A stretch of DNA of 64,000 nt from Corynebacterium freneyi (GTDB taxonomy: Bacteria > Actinomycetota > Actinomycetes > Mycobacteriales > Mycobacteriaceae). The notes beneath the pieces are model-generated. The model had not been told where the DNA came from. It worked only from the letters and a program-made list of their open reading frames with translations, and ran no database searches. How positions within the stretch are numbered: position 1 is the first letter of the stretch; each line of letters begins with the position of its first letter. The translations under genes were made by a program, and so were the position numbers. Where the stretch lies: NCBI RefSeq assembly GCF_030408835.1, contig NZ_CP047357.1, positions 2,542,001 through 2,606,000 on the forward strand. Reading direction: 5' to 3'. This document shows, piece after piece, positions 56,035 to 64,000 of the stretch.

Positions 56035-57531
56035 TCAGGCGATGTCGTGGAGGCCCGTCGCCGCGGCGTCGGCGGCGGCGCGGGCGGGCAGCAGCGACGC
56101 CTCGTTGGAGAGCAGGACGAACGTCAGCACGACGCCGCCCTGCGTCACCGTGTACCCGGCCAGCGCGGAGGTGCCGTCGAGCGTGCCCGTTTTGGCGCGA
56201 ACCCAGCCGGCGCCGTCGGAGCCGGAGTATCGCTCGGCGAGGGTGCCGGAGACGCCGCCGACCGGCAGCGCGTCGAGCAGCGGGCGCAGCTTCGCGGTGA
56301 GCTCGTCCGCATCGTCCGCTCCATCACCTTCGGCCGCTCCGGTCCCTTCGACCCCGTCGATTCCCGGGTGCCGGCCGGTAGCGGCGAGCAGCACCCGATC
56401 GAGCTGCGCGGGGGTGACGCGGTTGTCCACGCTCAGGCCGCTGGAGTCGGCGAGGTTCGCGGCACTGGAACCGGTGTTTTCCAACGCCAGCCCATGCTCG
56501 GCCAGGACGTCGGCGACTGCCTTCGCCGCGCCGGCGAAATCGGGGGTCAGGCCACGCGAGACGGCCACCTCGCGGGCCAGCGATTCGGCCAGGACGTTGT
56601 CGGAACGGGTCATCATCTGGTGCACCCGCTCGGACAACGGGGCGGACTCGACCTCGGCGAGCACCTCGGGTTCGCCGCCGAACCTCGACTGCGCGGTCTC
56701 CTCCGGCGCCAGCACCTCGACGTTCGCCACCCCCATGGCGGTCGCGAGGGCCTGACCGGCGCCCGCGGCGGGCTCCGGGGTGCGGCGCGCATCCTCGCGG
56801 TCGAGCGACAGTCGGGCACCGTCGACCATCACCGGCTCAACCGGCGCGATGTACCCGTCCTCGATGCCGTCGCGCTCCCACGTGGAATGGAAGGTGTCGC
56901 GGAACAGCGAACGATCGACGTAGACGGTGGACGCGCCCGCATCCTGCGGCACCGGCTGCCCCTCGGCGACGCCCAGCGAGGCGCGGACCTCCTCGGCGAT
57001 CTCGGCGATCGACGCGGCCCCCGGATAGAAACCCGCGCCGTCGACGCTCAGCGTCGGATCCCCCGCACCGACCAACACCACCCCGTTCTGCTCCGGGTAA
57101 CGCACCACCCGGGTGGCCACGGTCTTGTCGTGGTCGAGCTCCAGCAGCGCCGCCGCGGCGGTCAGGATCTTCAGCGACGACGCAGGCCGCGACGGCTCCG
57201 CCGACCCCTGCTCCCACAGCACGTCGCCCGTCCGCGCCGACGACACGACCGCCGTCAACCGCCCCAGCGCCGGGTCCTTCGCGGCGGCGTCCATCACGGC
57301 CGCCACCTGCGCCGCCAACTCCGACTCGTCGGCGATCGGCTCCCCCGACGAACCGTCGTCAAGCTCCTGCGACGCGCCCGCCGCCCGCAACGGAGCCTGC
57401 ACGCCCGGGACCTGCGGAGCCTCCGCCACCGTCACCCGATTCGCATTGACCGCCATGCCCGCCACCACGATCACGCACACCACGACGGCGAACGCGGCGA
57501 TGGACAACATCCACCCGACGGTACGGCTCAC
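56035..57531 (-). CDS. dacB: D-alanyl-D-alanine carboxypeptidase/endopeptidase (PBP4 class)
   Basis: The 498-residue protein has an N-terminal transmembrane or signal helix (about 7-26), an acidic linker, and a class C penicillin-binding domain. The motifs are SSLK at 118-121 (nucleophile Ser118), TRSDN, and AKTGTLDG. It trims peptidoglycan stem peptides outside the membrane. The start is GTG behind GGAGGAGCCCC; an upstream ATG extension would overlap the divergent ppa promoter. The dacB/ppa divergence is the Rv3627c/Rv3628 order. Confidence 0.93.
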   Translation of the reverse strand: MSRTVGWMLSIAAFAVVVCVIVVAGMAVNANRVTVAEAPQVPGVQAPLRAAGASQELDDGSSGEPIADESELAAQVAAVMDAAAKDPALGRLTAVVSSARTGDVLWEQGSAEPSRPASSLKILTAAAALLELDHDKTVATRVVRYPEQNGVVLVGAGDPTLSVDGAGFYPGAASIAEIAEEVRASLGVAEGQPVPQDAGASTVYVDRSLFRDTFHSTWERDGIEDGYIAPVEPVMVDGARLSLDREDARRTPEPAAGAGQALATAMGVANVEVLAPEETAQSRFGGEPEVLAEVESAPLSERVHQMMTRSDNVLAESLAREVAVSRGLTPDFAGAAKAVADVLAEHGLALENTGSSAANLADSSGLSVDNRVTPAQLDRVLLAATGRHPGIDGVEGTGAAEGDGADDADELTAKLRPLLDALPVGGVSGTLAERYSGSDGAGWVRAKTGTLDGTSALAGYTVTQGGVVLTFVLLSNEASLLPARAAADAAATGLHDIA

Positions 57532-57635
57532 GGGGCTCCTCCGGAGGTATGGGCAACGGCAACGACTAAGATGGATCCACTGTAGGCGCCCGCGCCGGCG
57601 CATCGCACGACACCACACCAGAGGAGCAGTCCACA

Positions 57636-58109
57636 ATGACCATCGAGGTCACCATCGAGATCCCGAAGGGCCAGCGCAACAAGTACGAAGTCGACCACGA
57701 GACCGGCAAGGTCTACCTCGACCGCTACCTGTTCACCCCCATGGCCTACCCGGCCGACTACGGCTACATCGAGGACACCCTCGGCGAGGACGGCGATCCG
57801 CTGGACGCGCTGGTCGTGCTGCCGGAGCCGGTGTTCCCCGGCGTCATCGTCAAGGCCCGCCCGGTCGGCGTGTTCAAGATGACCGACGAGGCCGGCGGCG
57901 ACGACAAGCTGCTCTGCGTCCTCGACGACCCGCGCTTCGACCACTTCCAGGACCTCGGCGACATCTCCCAGTTCACCCTCGACGAGATCGAGCACTTCTT
58001 CGTGCACTACAAGGATCTCGAGCCGGGCAAGGAGGTCTCCGGCTCCGGTTGGGGCGACAAGGCCGAGGCCCAGCGCATCCTCGACGAGGCCATCGAGCGC
58101 CACAAGTAG
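57636..58109 (+). CDS. ppa: Inorganic pyrophosphatase
   Basis: The 157-residue soluble family I enzyme hydrolyses pyrophosphate to phosphate, driving biosynthesis. [23 protein letters not shown], the metal-binding signature [15 protein letters not shown] and [14 protein letters not shown] end ([17 protein letters not shown]) are intact. ATG behind GAGGAGCAGTCCACA. A strong terminator follows at 58155-58190. Confidence 0.97.
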   Translation: MTIEVTIEIPKGQRNKYEVDHETGKVYLDRYLFTPMAYPADYGYIEDTLGEDGDPLDALVVLPEPVFPGVIVKARPVGVFKMTDEAGGDDKLLCVLDDPRFDHFQDLGDISQFTLDEIEHFFVHYKDLEPGKEVSGSGWGDKAEAQRILDEAIERHK

Positions 58110-58154
58110 GCGTCTCCCCGGGGCTTGCCGTCCTGAGGGACCGGCCTCGGGATC

Positions 58155-58190
58155 ACCCGCCGCATTCCATCGCGAATGCGGCGGGTTTCG
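58155..58190 (+). terminator. Terminator of ppa
   Basis: ACCCGCCGCATTC (58155-58167) and GAATGCGGCGGGT (58174-58186) form a perfect 13-bp stem with a 6-base loop, followed by TTCGCCGTTTT. Confidence 0.88.
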
Positions 58191-58229
58191 CCGTTTTCGG
58201 GCGGGGGTATCCGGGCCGGGGGCGGCGCA

Positions 58230-58262
58230 CCCCCGGGGAAATAATGCCCCGGGGGGTATGAT
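58230..58262 (+). promoter_or_regulatory. GC palindrome over the promoter of the AhpD-like gene
   Basis: CCCCCGGGG (58230-58238), AAATAATG, CCCCGGGGG (58247-58255), then TATGAT (58257-58262), a -10. On the minus strand ATACCCCCCGGGGCAT closely resembles copper- or sulfur-sensing CsoR-type operators (ATACCCC-N2-GGGGTAT), with one mismatch. Confidence 0.45.
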
Positions 58263-58346
58263 TGACGCAGTCGAAGGCGGCGCACCCGGAACCCGCGCCG
58301 CCCCACTCACCACTCCCCGCTCCCCCACTCCCGAAAGGACCACGCG

Positions 58347-58817
58347 ATGAGCGACACCACCATGGACCGACTCCCCCTCGGCGACGTTTTCAAGGAGGCT
58401 TGGAAGGCCCAGGCAGCCCAGACCCAGGCGATCTGGAAGAAGGCCGAGGAACTCGGCGTCGGCCGCGACCTCATCGAATTGGTCTACGTCCGCGCGTCGC
58501 AGATCAACGGCTGCGCGTTCTGCCTGGACGTCCACGTCCGCGAAGGCCTCAAGGCCGGCCTGAGCACCCTGAAGCTGTCGGTCACCCCGGCGTGGCGCGA
58601 GGCCGGCGCGGTGTACGACGACGTCGAGCGCGCCGCCCTGACCATCGCCGAAACCGCCACCGACCCGGTCGCCGCGCACGACAACGTCGAAGAGTACGAC
58701 GCCGCCCGCGCGGTGCTGGGCGACGACAAGGCCGCGTTGCTGGCCTGGGCCGCGATCTGCATCAACGGCTGGAACCGCATGCACGCCCTGAGCCGCACGC
58801 CGGTCGAGGGCGCGTAG
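58347..58817 (+). CDS. Carboxymuconolactone decarboxylase/AhpD-family protein
   Basis: The 156-residue helical protein has the AhpD-type active site QINGCAFCLDVHVREGLKAG, a CxxC followed by a conserved His. It probably acts as a thiol peroxidase or reductant rather than as a decarboxylase. ERAALTIAETATDP is typical of the family. Start: ATG behind CGAAAGGACCACGCG. Its promoter is embedded in a GC palindrome that may be a redox- or metal-sensing operator. It converges with ugpC, with only three bases between the stops. Confidence 0.9.
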   Translation: MSDTTMDRLPLGDVFKEAWKAQAAQTQAIWKKAEELGVGRDLIELVYVRASQINGCAFCLDVHVREGLKAGLSTLKLSVTPAWREAGAVYDDVERAALTIAETATDPVAAHDNVEEYDAARAVLGDDKAALLAWAAICINGWNRMHALSRTPVEGA

Positions 58818-58820
58818 CGG

Positions 58821-59903
58821 TCAGTCGCTGATCCGCTCGCCGGACTCCCCGTCGAACAGGTAGATCCGGCGGGCGTCCGGCACCACGCGCAGCCCGTCGC
58901 CCGCAGCGACGCCGTGACCGCGGTCGCGACGCACGGCGATCTTCTCGCCGCCCTTGCCGACGCCGTGGACGATCGACTCCGCGCCGAGCTCCTCGACCTG
59001 GGTGACGTCGATGGTCACGCACTGGTCGGCGGGATGCGTCCCATCCGCGTCGACCGCCACGTCTTCCGGACGGAAGCCCACGGTGACGCGGCGGCCGTCG
59101 TCCTGCCGCGCCCCCAAGGGCACGACGGCGCCGCCGTCGAGAACCACGACGTCGTCGCGGACCACGCCCGGCAGCAGATTCATCGACGGCGATCCCATGA
59201 ACCCCGCGACGAAGGCGTTGACCGGCCGGTCGTACAGCACCGCGGGAGTGTCCACCTGCTGCAGGACGCCGTCGAGCAGCACGGCGACGCGGTCTCCCAT
59301 CGTCATCGCCTCGACCTGGTCATGCGTGACGTAGACGGTGGTGGTGCCCAGGCGCCGCTGGAGGGCCGAAATTTCGCCGCGGGTTTCCACCCGCAACTTC
59401 GCGTCGAGGTTGGACAGCGGCTCATCCATGCAGAACACCGCGGGTTCGCGGACGATCGCACGTCCCATCGCCACGCGCTGACGCTGGCCGCCCGACAGTG
59501 CCGCGGGCTTGCGGTCCAGGAGATTCTCCAGCTGGAGGATGCGGGCGGCTTCCTTCACGCGCTGCTCGATCTCCGCCTTGGGCACCTTCTGATTCCGCAG
59601 CGCGAATCCCATGTTCTTCGCGACCGTCATGTTGGGGTACAGCGCGTAATTCTGGAAGACCATGGCGACGTCGCGGTCCTGGGGGCGAACGTCGGTCGCG
59701 TCGAGCCCGCCGATGTGGATGCTGCCGCGGTCGACGGGTTCGAGCCCCGCCAGCATCCGCAGGGACGTCGACTTGCCGCAGCCCGACGGTCCGACCAGCA
59801 CCAGGAACTCGCCGTCGGCGATGTCCAGGTTCAGGGAATCGACGGCGGGCTTGCCGTCCTTGGCGTAAATGCGCGTGGCTCCGTCGAAGATGACGCCCGC
59901 CAT
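58821..59903 (-). CDS. ugpC: ABC transporter ATPase for glycerol-3-phosphate/sugar import
   Basis: The 360-residue protein is a CUT1-type sugar-import ATPase. It has Walker A VGPSGCGKSTSLRMLAGLE, Q-loop FQNYALYPNMTV, signature LSGGQRQRVAMGRAI, Walker B FCMDEPLSNLD, H-loop YVTHDQVEAM, and a C-terminal regulatory OB (TOBE) domain (VTVGFRPEDVAVD). It is the fourth gene of ugpAEBC. Homologous ATPases can serve several sugar importers. It lies 45 bases after ugpB. Confidence 0.9.
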   Translation of the reverse strand: MAGVIFDGATRIYAKDGKPAVDSLNLDIADGEFLVLVGPSGCGKSTSLRMLAGLEPVDRGSIHIGGLDATDVRPQDRDVAMVFQNYALYPNMTVAKNMGFALRNQKVPKAEIEQRVKEAARILQLENLLDRKPAALSGGQRQRVAMGRAIVREPAVFCMDEPLSNLDAKLRVETRGEISALQRRLGTTTVYVTHDQVEAMTMGDRVAVLLDGVLQQVDTPAVLYDRPVNAFVAGFMGSPSMNLLPGVVRDDVVVLDGGAVVPLGARQDDGRRVTVGFRPEDVAVDADGTHPADQCVTIDVTQVEELGAESIVHGVGKGGEKIAVRRDRGHGVAAGDGLRVVPDARRIYLFDGESGERISD

Positions 59904-59948
59904 GTTTCCTCCTCGTTGTCTTCTCTTGTCGCCGAAATACCCGCCGAA

Positions 59949-61277
59949 CTACAGGTGCGGCTCGATGTCGCGCTCGTAGGCGGTGGTCAGCTCCTCCTCG
60001 AGCGACGACAGGGTCGGCTCGATGGCGGCGCCGGTGAGCAGGATGGTCTCCAGCGCGTCGCCGATCTTGCGGTCGCCGTTCGGGATGAACACGCGGGCGT
60101 TGTCCTGCGGTCGGGTCTGCGGCAGCTGCTCGACGGCGGTGCGGAAGTTCGGGTTTTCGTCCATGAACTTCTTCTGCTCCGGGTCATCGACGGCGTCCTT
60201 GCGCACCGGCATGTAGCCGACGTTGCGGGACCAGTACGCGGTGTTTTCGGTGTTGGTGATGAAGTCGATGAACTTCGCCGCGTTGTTCTGGCGCTCCTCG
60301 GAGATGCCGGCGGGGATGGCCAGGCCGGCACCGCCGGTCGGGCAGCCGCCGTCGCCGTTGGGGTTGGGCAGGAAGGCGGTGCCGACCTCGAAGTCGGCGG
60401 TGTCGTTGATGCCGGCCAGGTCGCCGGTGGAGGCGACGATCGAGCCGAGCAGGCCGGTGCCGAATTCGTTGGCGAGGTCGTTGGACACGGTCGCCCAGCC
60501 GTCGTCGACGGTGGACTTGAGCCACTCGACGGCGGCGATGGTCTCGGGGCTGGTCAGCTTCATGTCCCAGCCGTCGGAGTAGGCGCCGCCCTTCGTCCAC
60601 AGCGGGCCGGAGAAGGTCCAGGACAGGTAGTCGACGGCGTTGCCCCAGCCGTGGGCGCGTTCGCGGCCGGACAGCTTCTTCTGCAGGGTCTTGCCCCACT
60701 CGGTCATCTCGTCCCAGGACTCGGGGCCGCGGTCGGGCAGGCCGGCTTCCTTCCACAGGTCCTTGTTGTAGTAGAACAGCGGCGTCGATCGGGCGAACGG
60801 CATGGCGAAGTGCCCGTCGTTGAGCGCGTAGTCCTCGTAGAGGCTGTCGACGTAGGTGGAGGTGTCCACGCCGGCGCGCTCGGCGACCTCGTCGATGTTG
60901 GCGATCTGGCCGTTGAGGGCGAAGTTGAACCACCAGACGTCGGACAGGACGACGACGTCGGGCAGGTCGGTGCCGGACAGGGCGGCGTTGAACTTCTGGC
61001 CGAGTTCCTCGTAGTTCTTGCCGCCGTCGACGAGGCGGACCTTGAGGTCGGGGTTTTCCTTCTCGAAGCGGGCGATGAGCTCCTCTTCGATGGCCTTCGA
61101 GCTGGCCGGGTGGTTGGACCACCAGACGATGGTGTTCGGGTCCCCCTCTGCACCACCGTCGCCGCCGCCGGTGCCGGCGCATGCGGTGAGGGCGGCGCCC
61201 GCGCCGGTCAGGCCCAGCAGCGCGAGGAAGGTGCGGCGGTTCATGCCGTTCGGGGTGCGGTTGATGCGGTCGTTCAT
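59949..61277 (-). CDS. ugpB: Extracellular solute-binding lipoprotein, UgpB-like
   Basis: The 442-residue family 1 binding protein has a signal with twin arginines and a lipobox (NRRTFLALLGLTGAGAALTAC). The mature part starts with IVWWSNHPASSKAIEEELIARFEKENPDLKV. The region STPLFYYNKDLWKEAGL and the end PQTRPQDNARVFIPNGDRKIGDALETILLTG match corynebacterial UgpB. It captures glycerol-3-phosphate or a glycerophosphodiester, judged from family resemblance and operon order. A sugar cannot be excluded. Confidence 0.88.
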   Translation of the reverse strand: MNDRINRTPNGMNRRTFLALLGLTGAGAALTACAGTGGGDGGAEGDPNTIVWWSNHPASSKAIEEELIARFEKENPDLKVRLVDGGKNYEELGQKFNAALSGTDLPDVVVLSDVWWFNFALNGQIANIDEVAERAGVDTSTYVDSLYEDYALNDGHFAMPFARSTPLFYYNKDLWKEAGLPDRGPESWDEMTEWGKTLQKKLSGRERAHGWGNAVDYLSWTFSGPLWTKGGAYSDGWDMKLTSPETIAAVEWLKSTVDDGWATVSNDLANEFGTGLLGSIVASTGDLAGINDTADFEVGTAFLPNPNGDGGCPTGGAGLAIPAGISEERQNNAAKFIDFITNTENTAYWSRNVGYMPVRKDAVDDPEQKKFMDENPNFRTAVEQLPQTRPQDNARVFIPNGDRKIGDALETILLTGAAIEPTLSSLEEELTTAYERDIEPHL

Positions 61278-61311
61278 CGTGGTTCCTTTCGGGGCGACGT
61301 CCGGGAGGCGT

Positions 61312-61363
61312 CGTCGTCAAGCAAAGTGGTGCGGGGTTTTCGAGGTTTTCGGGCTTTGCGACG
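61312..61363. repeat. Facing pair of the dispersed 11-mer between ugpE and ugpB
   Basis: CGTCGTCAAGC (61312-61322) and GCTTTGCGACG (61353-61363) face each other 30 bases apart in the only long gap of the ugp operon (134 bp). Outer bases GGCG/CGCC extend the pairing. It may lower read-through or stabilise the upstream mRNA. Confidence 0.65.
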
Positions 61364-61411
61364 CCCGCGTGGGCGGGGCAGGACCCGGGAAGGTCGGTGC
61401 GGCGGCGGTGG

Positions 61412-62248
61412 TCATCCCTTCACCGCACCCGACGTCAGGCCCTTGATCATGTATTTCTGCAGGGCGAGGAACAGGAGCAGGACGGGGATCATGGTCATGA
61501 TCGTCGCCGCCATGACGGGCCCCCAGTTGGAGACGCCATCGTTGTTCTGGAGCATGGTCAGGCCCACCGGCAGGGTGGCCGACGCTTCGGTTTCGGCCAT
61601 GAGGAACGGCCACAGGTACTGGTTCCACTCGTTGACGATGGTGATCATCGAAAACGCCACGAGCGTGGGCAGCGAGATGGGCAGCAGCACCTGGAACAGC
61701 AGCCGGAACGGGCCGGCGCCGTCCATCCGGGCGGCTTCGACGATCTCGTGCGGGATGGACATGAAGTGGTTGCGCATGAGGAACGTGCCGAAGGCGATGC
61801 CCGCCAGCGGGATGATGATGCCCTGGTAGGTGTCGCGCCAGCCCAGCTGGCTGACCAGCGCGTAGTTCGAGATCACGGTGACCTCGCTGGGCACCATCAG
61901 CGCCGAAATGACGATGATGAAGACGAGGTTGCGCCCCGGGAAGCGGAGGATCGCCAACGCGTAGGCCGAGATCACGCCGAGGACGATCTTGATGGTGCAC
62001 AGGATCACCGTGATGATGATCGAGTTGCGGAAATACGCGAAGAAGGGCACCCGGTCGGTCGCGTCGGCGTAGTTCTGCGGGTACCACTCCTCGGGGAACC
62101 AGCGGACCGGGATCGAGTAGATGTCGCCGTGCTGCTTGAGGCTGGCCAGGACGATCCAGATGAGGGGCAGGCCGATGAAGGCCACCGCCAGGGCCATGCC
62201 CAGGTAGCCGACGATGCGCCAGACGATGCCGCGTTCGGTGCCGATCAT
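61412..62248 (-). CDS. ugpE: ABC transporter permease, UgpE-like
   Basis: The 278-residue membrane protein has six helices and the permease EAA motif IVEAARMDGAGPFRLLFQVLLPISLPTLVAF, which contacts the ATPase. It ends KYMIKGLTSGAVKG, typical of CUT1 permeases. The ATG overlaps the ugpA stop (ATGA). It forms the channel with UgpA. Confidence 0.92.
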   Translation of the reverse strand: MIGTERGIVWRIVGYLGMALAVAFIGLPLIWIVLASLKQHGDIYSIPVRWFPEEWYPQNYADATDRVPFFAYFRNSIIITVILCTIKIVLGVISAYALAILRFPGRNLVFIIVISALMVPSEVTVISNYALVSQLGWRDTYQGIIIPLAGIAFGTFLMRNHFMSIPHEIVEAARMDGAGPFRLLFQVLLPISLPTLVAFSMITIVNEWNQYLWPFLMAETEASATLPVGLTMLQNNDGVSNWGPVMAATIMTMIPVLLLFLALQKYMIKGLTSGAVKG

Positions 62249-63171
62249 GCCCGCATGTTCTCCTTGTCCATGTAGCGCACCTGGATCAGCGTGACCACCA
62301 GGAGGATGAGGAACAGGATGGTCGCGATGGTCGCGCCGTATCCCGCCCGGAAGTTGACGAAGGTTTCGTTGTAGACCTGGAACACCAGGGTCGTGGTGCC
62401 GTTGCCCTGCGGGCCGCCGCGGGTCATGGTGTTGATGATGTCGAACACCTGCACCGAGTTGAGGGTGACGGTGATCGACAGGAAGAACGTGGTCGGCCGC
62501 AGCTGCGGCAGCGTCACGCTGCGGAATCGGGTCCAGGCGCCGGCGCCGTCGATGGCGGCGGCCTCCGACAGGTCCCGGCTGAGCCCCTGCAGCGCCGCCA
62601 GGTAGATGACGAAGGTGTAGCCGAGGTTCTTCCAGACGAAGGTGAACGTCACCATGAACAGGGCCCACGACGGGTTCTGGTAGAAGTTCGGGCTGTCGAC
62701 GCCGATGCGGCCGAGGAGGTCCTGGACGAGACCGAAGGTCGGGTCGAAGACGAATTGGAAGGCCACGCCGATGGCGGCGCCGGAGATGACGAAGGGCGCG
62801 AAGACCATCGACCGCACGGCGTTGCGGCCGCGCAGTTTCTGGTCGAGCAGCAGCGCCAGGATGAGGCCCAGGACCATCGATCCGATCACGGCGAAAAAGG
62901 TGAAGACGACCGTGTTGAACAGGATCTTCGGCGTGTCGGCGCGGGTCGCCCATTCGACGTAGTTGTCGAAGCCGATGAAGGTCGACGTCGGCGACGAGAT
63001 GTTCCAGCTGAAGAAGGACAGCCGGATGTTGTCCAGCAGCGGCCGGTAGGTGAAGATCGCCAGGAGGATCAGGTTGGGGGCCAGGAGTGCGGCCGCGAGC
63101 AGCCATTCGCGCCTGCGCGCGGTGCGGGCTTTGGCCTCGAGCCCTGCTTGATCGATCCCGTTGTTTGCCAC
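62245..63171 (-). CDS. ugpA: ABC transporter permease, UgpA-like
   Basis: The ~308-residue membrane protein has a basic lead (RTARRREW), six helices and the EAA motif LSEAAAIDGAGAWTRFRSVTLPQLRPTTFFL. It ends IQVRYMDKENMRA, with GFDNYVEW in the first periplasmic loop. It is the first gene of ugpAEBC. The start is uncertain: GTG 63171 best fits family length, but no clear Shine-Dalgarno is present, and ATGs at 63225 and 63267 are in frame. Confidence 0.88.
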   Translation of the reverse strand: MANNGIDQAGLEAKARTARRREWLLAAALLAPNLILLAIFTYRPLLDNIRLSFFSWNISSPTSTFIGFDNYVEWATRADTPKILFNTVVFTFFAVIGSMVLGLILALLLDQKLRGRNAVRSMVFAPFVISGAAIGVAFQFVFDPTFGLVQDLLGRIGVDSPNFYQNPSWALFMVTFTFVWKNLGYTFVIYLAALQGLSRDLSEAAAIDGAGAWTRFRSVTLPQLRPTTFFLSITVTLNSVQVFDIINTMTRGGPQGNGTTTLVFQVYNETFVNFRAGYGATIATILFLILLVVTLIQVRYMDKENMRA

Positions 63172-63399
63172 AATTGGCCAGTCTGTTCCGCTCAAGTGAA
63201 ATCCACGCAACGGGCGGATGAACATTGGCGGGCAAGTCGGCGACCCACGATGAAACTCCGGTGCCATTCACATCACCATCCGCGCCACCATCCCCACCCC
63301 GCAGCCTTCAACCGACGACCCCGCCCCACGGCCGCCCATCGCGGCGCGCCACCATCCCCACCCCTCCCCTCCTCGACCCTTCCCCCTACAATCGGCGCC

Positions 63400-63693
63400 A
63401 TGGAATTCATCCCCGTCAGAGAAGTTCCCGACGACGCGCAGATCATCGACGTCCGCTCGAAGATGGAGTGGGACGAGGGCCACCCCGTGGGGGCGGTGCA
63501 CATCCCGATGGAGGAGATCCCCTCGCGCTACGGCGAGTTCGATTTCGATCGCGACATTTACCTGATGTGCAAGTCCGGCGGCCGATCGGCGCAGGTGTGC
63601 CGATGGCTGGAGATGAACGGCATCGACGCGATCAACATTTCGGGCGGCATGATCGACTGGGAACATGCCGGTCGCCCGATCGAAAAGGGCTGA
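63400..63693 (+). CDS. Rhodanese-like domain protein
   Basis: The 97-residue single-domain sulfurtransferase has QIIDVRSKMEWDEGHPVGAVHIPMEEIPSR and the active loop LMCKSGGRSAQVC, where the Cys carries persulfide sulfur, then GIDAINISGGMIDW. The small size is normal for GlpE/PspE-type proteins. The partner is unknown. TACAAT (63387-63392) seven bases before the ATG predicts a leaderless transcript. Confidence 0.9.
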   Translation: MEFIPVREVPDDAQIIDVRSKMEWDEGHPVGAVHIPMEEIPSRYGEFDFDRDIYLMCKSGGRSAQVCRWLEMNGIDAINISGGMIDWEHAGRPIEKG

Positions 63694-63795
63694 CCGGCCG
63701 CCCGGTTTCGGGCACTTGTTGCGTCACGACGGACCGTCGTAAAGCGGCCCACCCTGCAGGTTTGCCCCCGACGACATCGTTTCGGTGGGGGCCTC

Positions 63796-63833
63796 CCCAT
63801 TATTGGCCCGATCACTCATGTGCCTATAATGGG
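63796..63833 (+). promoter_or_regulatory. Promoter and inverted repeat of the last, truncated gene
   Basis: TATAAT (63825-63830) with TTGGCC (63803-63808) 16 bases upstream forms a strong promoter; the ATG follows six bases later (leaderless). CCCATTAT (63796-63803) and ATAATGGG (63826-63833) are exact inverted repeats covering the -35 and -10, an arrangement suited to autoregulation. Confidence 0.65.
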
Positions 63834-63836
63834 TGC

Positions 63837-64000
63837 ATGCCAACGAAAAAAGATTCCCGAGATGTCCGCTCGGGCCCGATCATGCCCGGGGCGGTGACCT
63901 CAACTGCGGCGTGGGCGGTTCAGTGCCTGGACGCCCGGCTGCGGACCGCGATCGACGGCGTCCTCGCCGACCGCGCCACCGACCTCGCGCTGACCGTGCG
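63837..64000 (+). CDS. Start of a probable transcriptional regulator (runs off the right edge)
   Basis: Only 54 codons are visible: MPTKKDSRDVRSGPIMPGAV, then TSTAAWAVQCLDARLRTAIDGVLADRATDLALTVR. The helix ending LRTAIDGVLA followed by LTVR resembles the start of MarR-type winged-helix proteins (dimer helix, then LTLRQ). The palindromic promoter fits a self-regulated repressor. The fragment is too short for a firm call. Confidence 0.4.
   Translation, partial: MPTKKDSRDVRSGPIMPGAVTSTAAWAVQCLDARLRTAIDGVLADRATDLALTV

Noticed and set aside
58914..61829. A 971-codon plus-strand open frame
   Set aside because: Antisense to ugpC, ugpB and ugpE, whose products have clear domains.

Overview
The window is about 64 kb of very GC-rich actinobacterial DNA, almost certainly the chromosome of a Corynebacterium-type member of the Mycobacteriales. 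Three gene-order blocks support this. One is otsA-lipoprotein-otsB-ipsA(LacI)-znuACB. The second is rlmB-cysS-(ispF)-ispD-carD | lpqE-radA-disA | canB-mutY ... clpC ... lysS. The third is panD-panC-DUF2520-DUF6779-DUF3180-folK-folB-folP-folE-ftsH-(hpt-tilS)...dacB | ppa. The last two follow the Mycobacterium tuberculosis Rv3579c-Rv3628 order, and the ugpAEBC order is that of corynebacteria. Putative GlxR, Zur, ClgR and Pho-type sites fit the same lineage. I see no rRNA, tRNA, CRISPR array, prophage or insertion sequence.

Layout. 0-6.2 kb: trehalose synthesis (otsA end, otsB), a flavin reductase, an IpsA-like LacI regulator and a zinc ABC transporter behind a Zur-like operator. 6.3-12.4 kb: rlmB, cysS, ispF, ispD and carD on the minus strand, interrupted by a plus-strand DUF222/HNH nuclease gene. 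12.6-20 kb: lpqE, radA, disA, a membrane protein, canB, mutY, a secreted lipase and a shortened pirin. 20-23 kb: clpC followed by a small DUF4236 gene. 23-34.7 kb: a more accessory stretch with mgtE, an anchored coiled-coil protein, alanine dehydrogenase, fatty-acid activation and oxidation genes (fadD, two fadE) and two paralogous Tat-type phosphoesterases, one of which has lost its catalytic core. 34.7-41.6 kb: lysS, a PfkB sugar kinase, PhoX and a fused dihydroxyacetone kinase. 41.6-54.6 kb: an XRE/DUF2975 pair, pantothenate and folate genes, ftsH, and an in-frame tilS-hpt fusion. 54.6-64 kb: an amidase, dacB, ppa, an AhpD-like protein, the ugp glycerol-phosphate importer, a rhodanese and the start of a probable regulator.

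How the genes act together. ZnuACB scavenges zinc under Zur. The fadD and fadE promoters carry matching cAMP-receptor (GlxR-type) palindromes, suggesting joint carbon control of fatty-acid use. PhoX and UgpAEBC acquire phosphorus, and phoX has an 11-bp-phased repeat array typical of OmpR/PhoB-type regulators. RadA, DisA and MutY serve genome integrity, and ClpC and FtsH serve proteolysis.

The most unusual signals are: (1) a dispersed 11-mer GCTTNRCGACG, at least 23 copies, concentrated between genes and sometimes in facing pairs; (2) a perfect 13-bp hairpin that buries the Shine-Dalgarno and start codon of the PfkB kinase gene; (3) an in-frame TilS-Hpt fusion with an internal ribosome-binding site; (4) in-frame internal deletions removing the active sites of a phosphoesterase and a pirin; (5) a terminator-bearing leader before lpqE; (6) a very regular TANNNT-N6/7-start arrangement showing that many genes here are probably leaderless, which I used to choose start codons.
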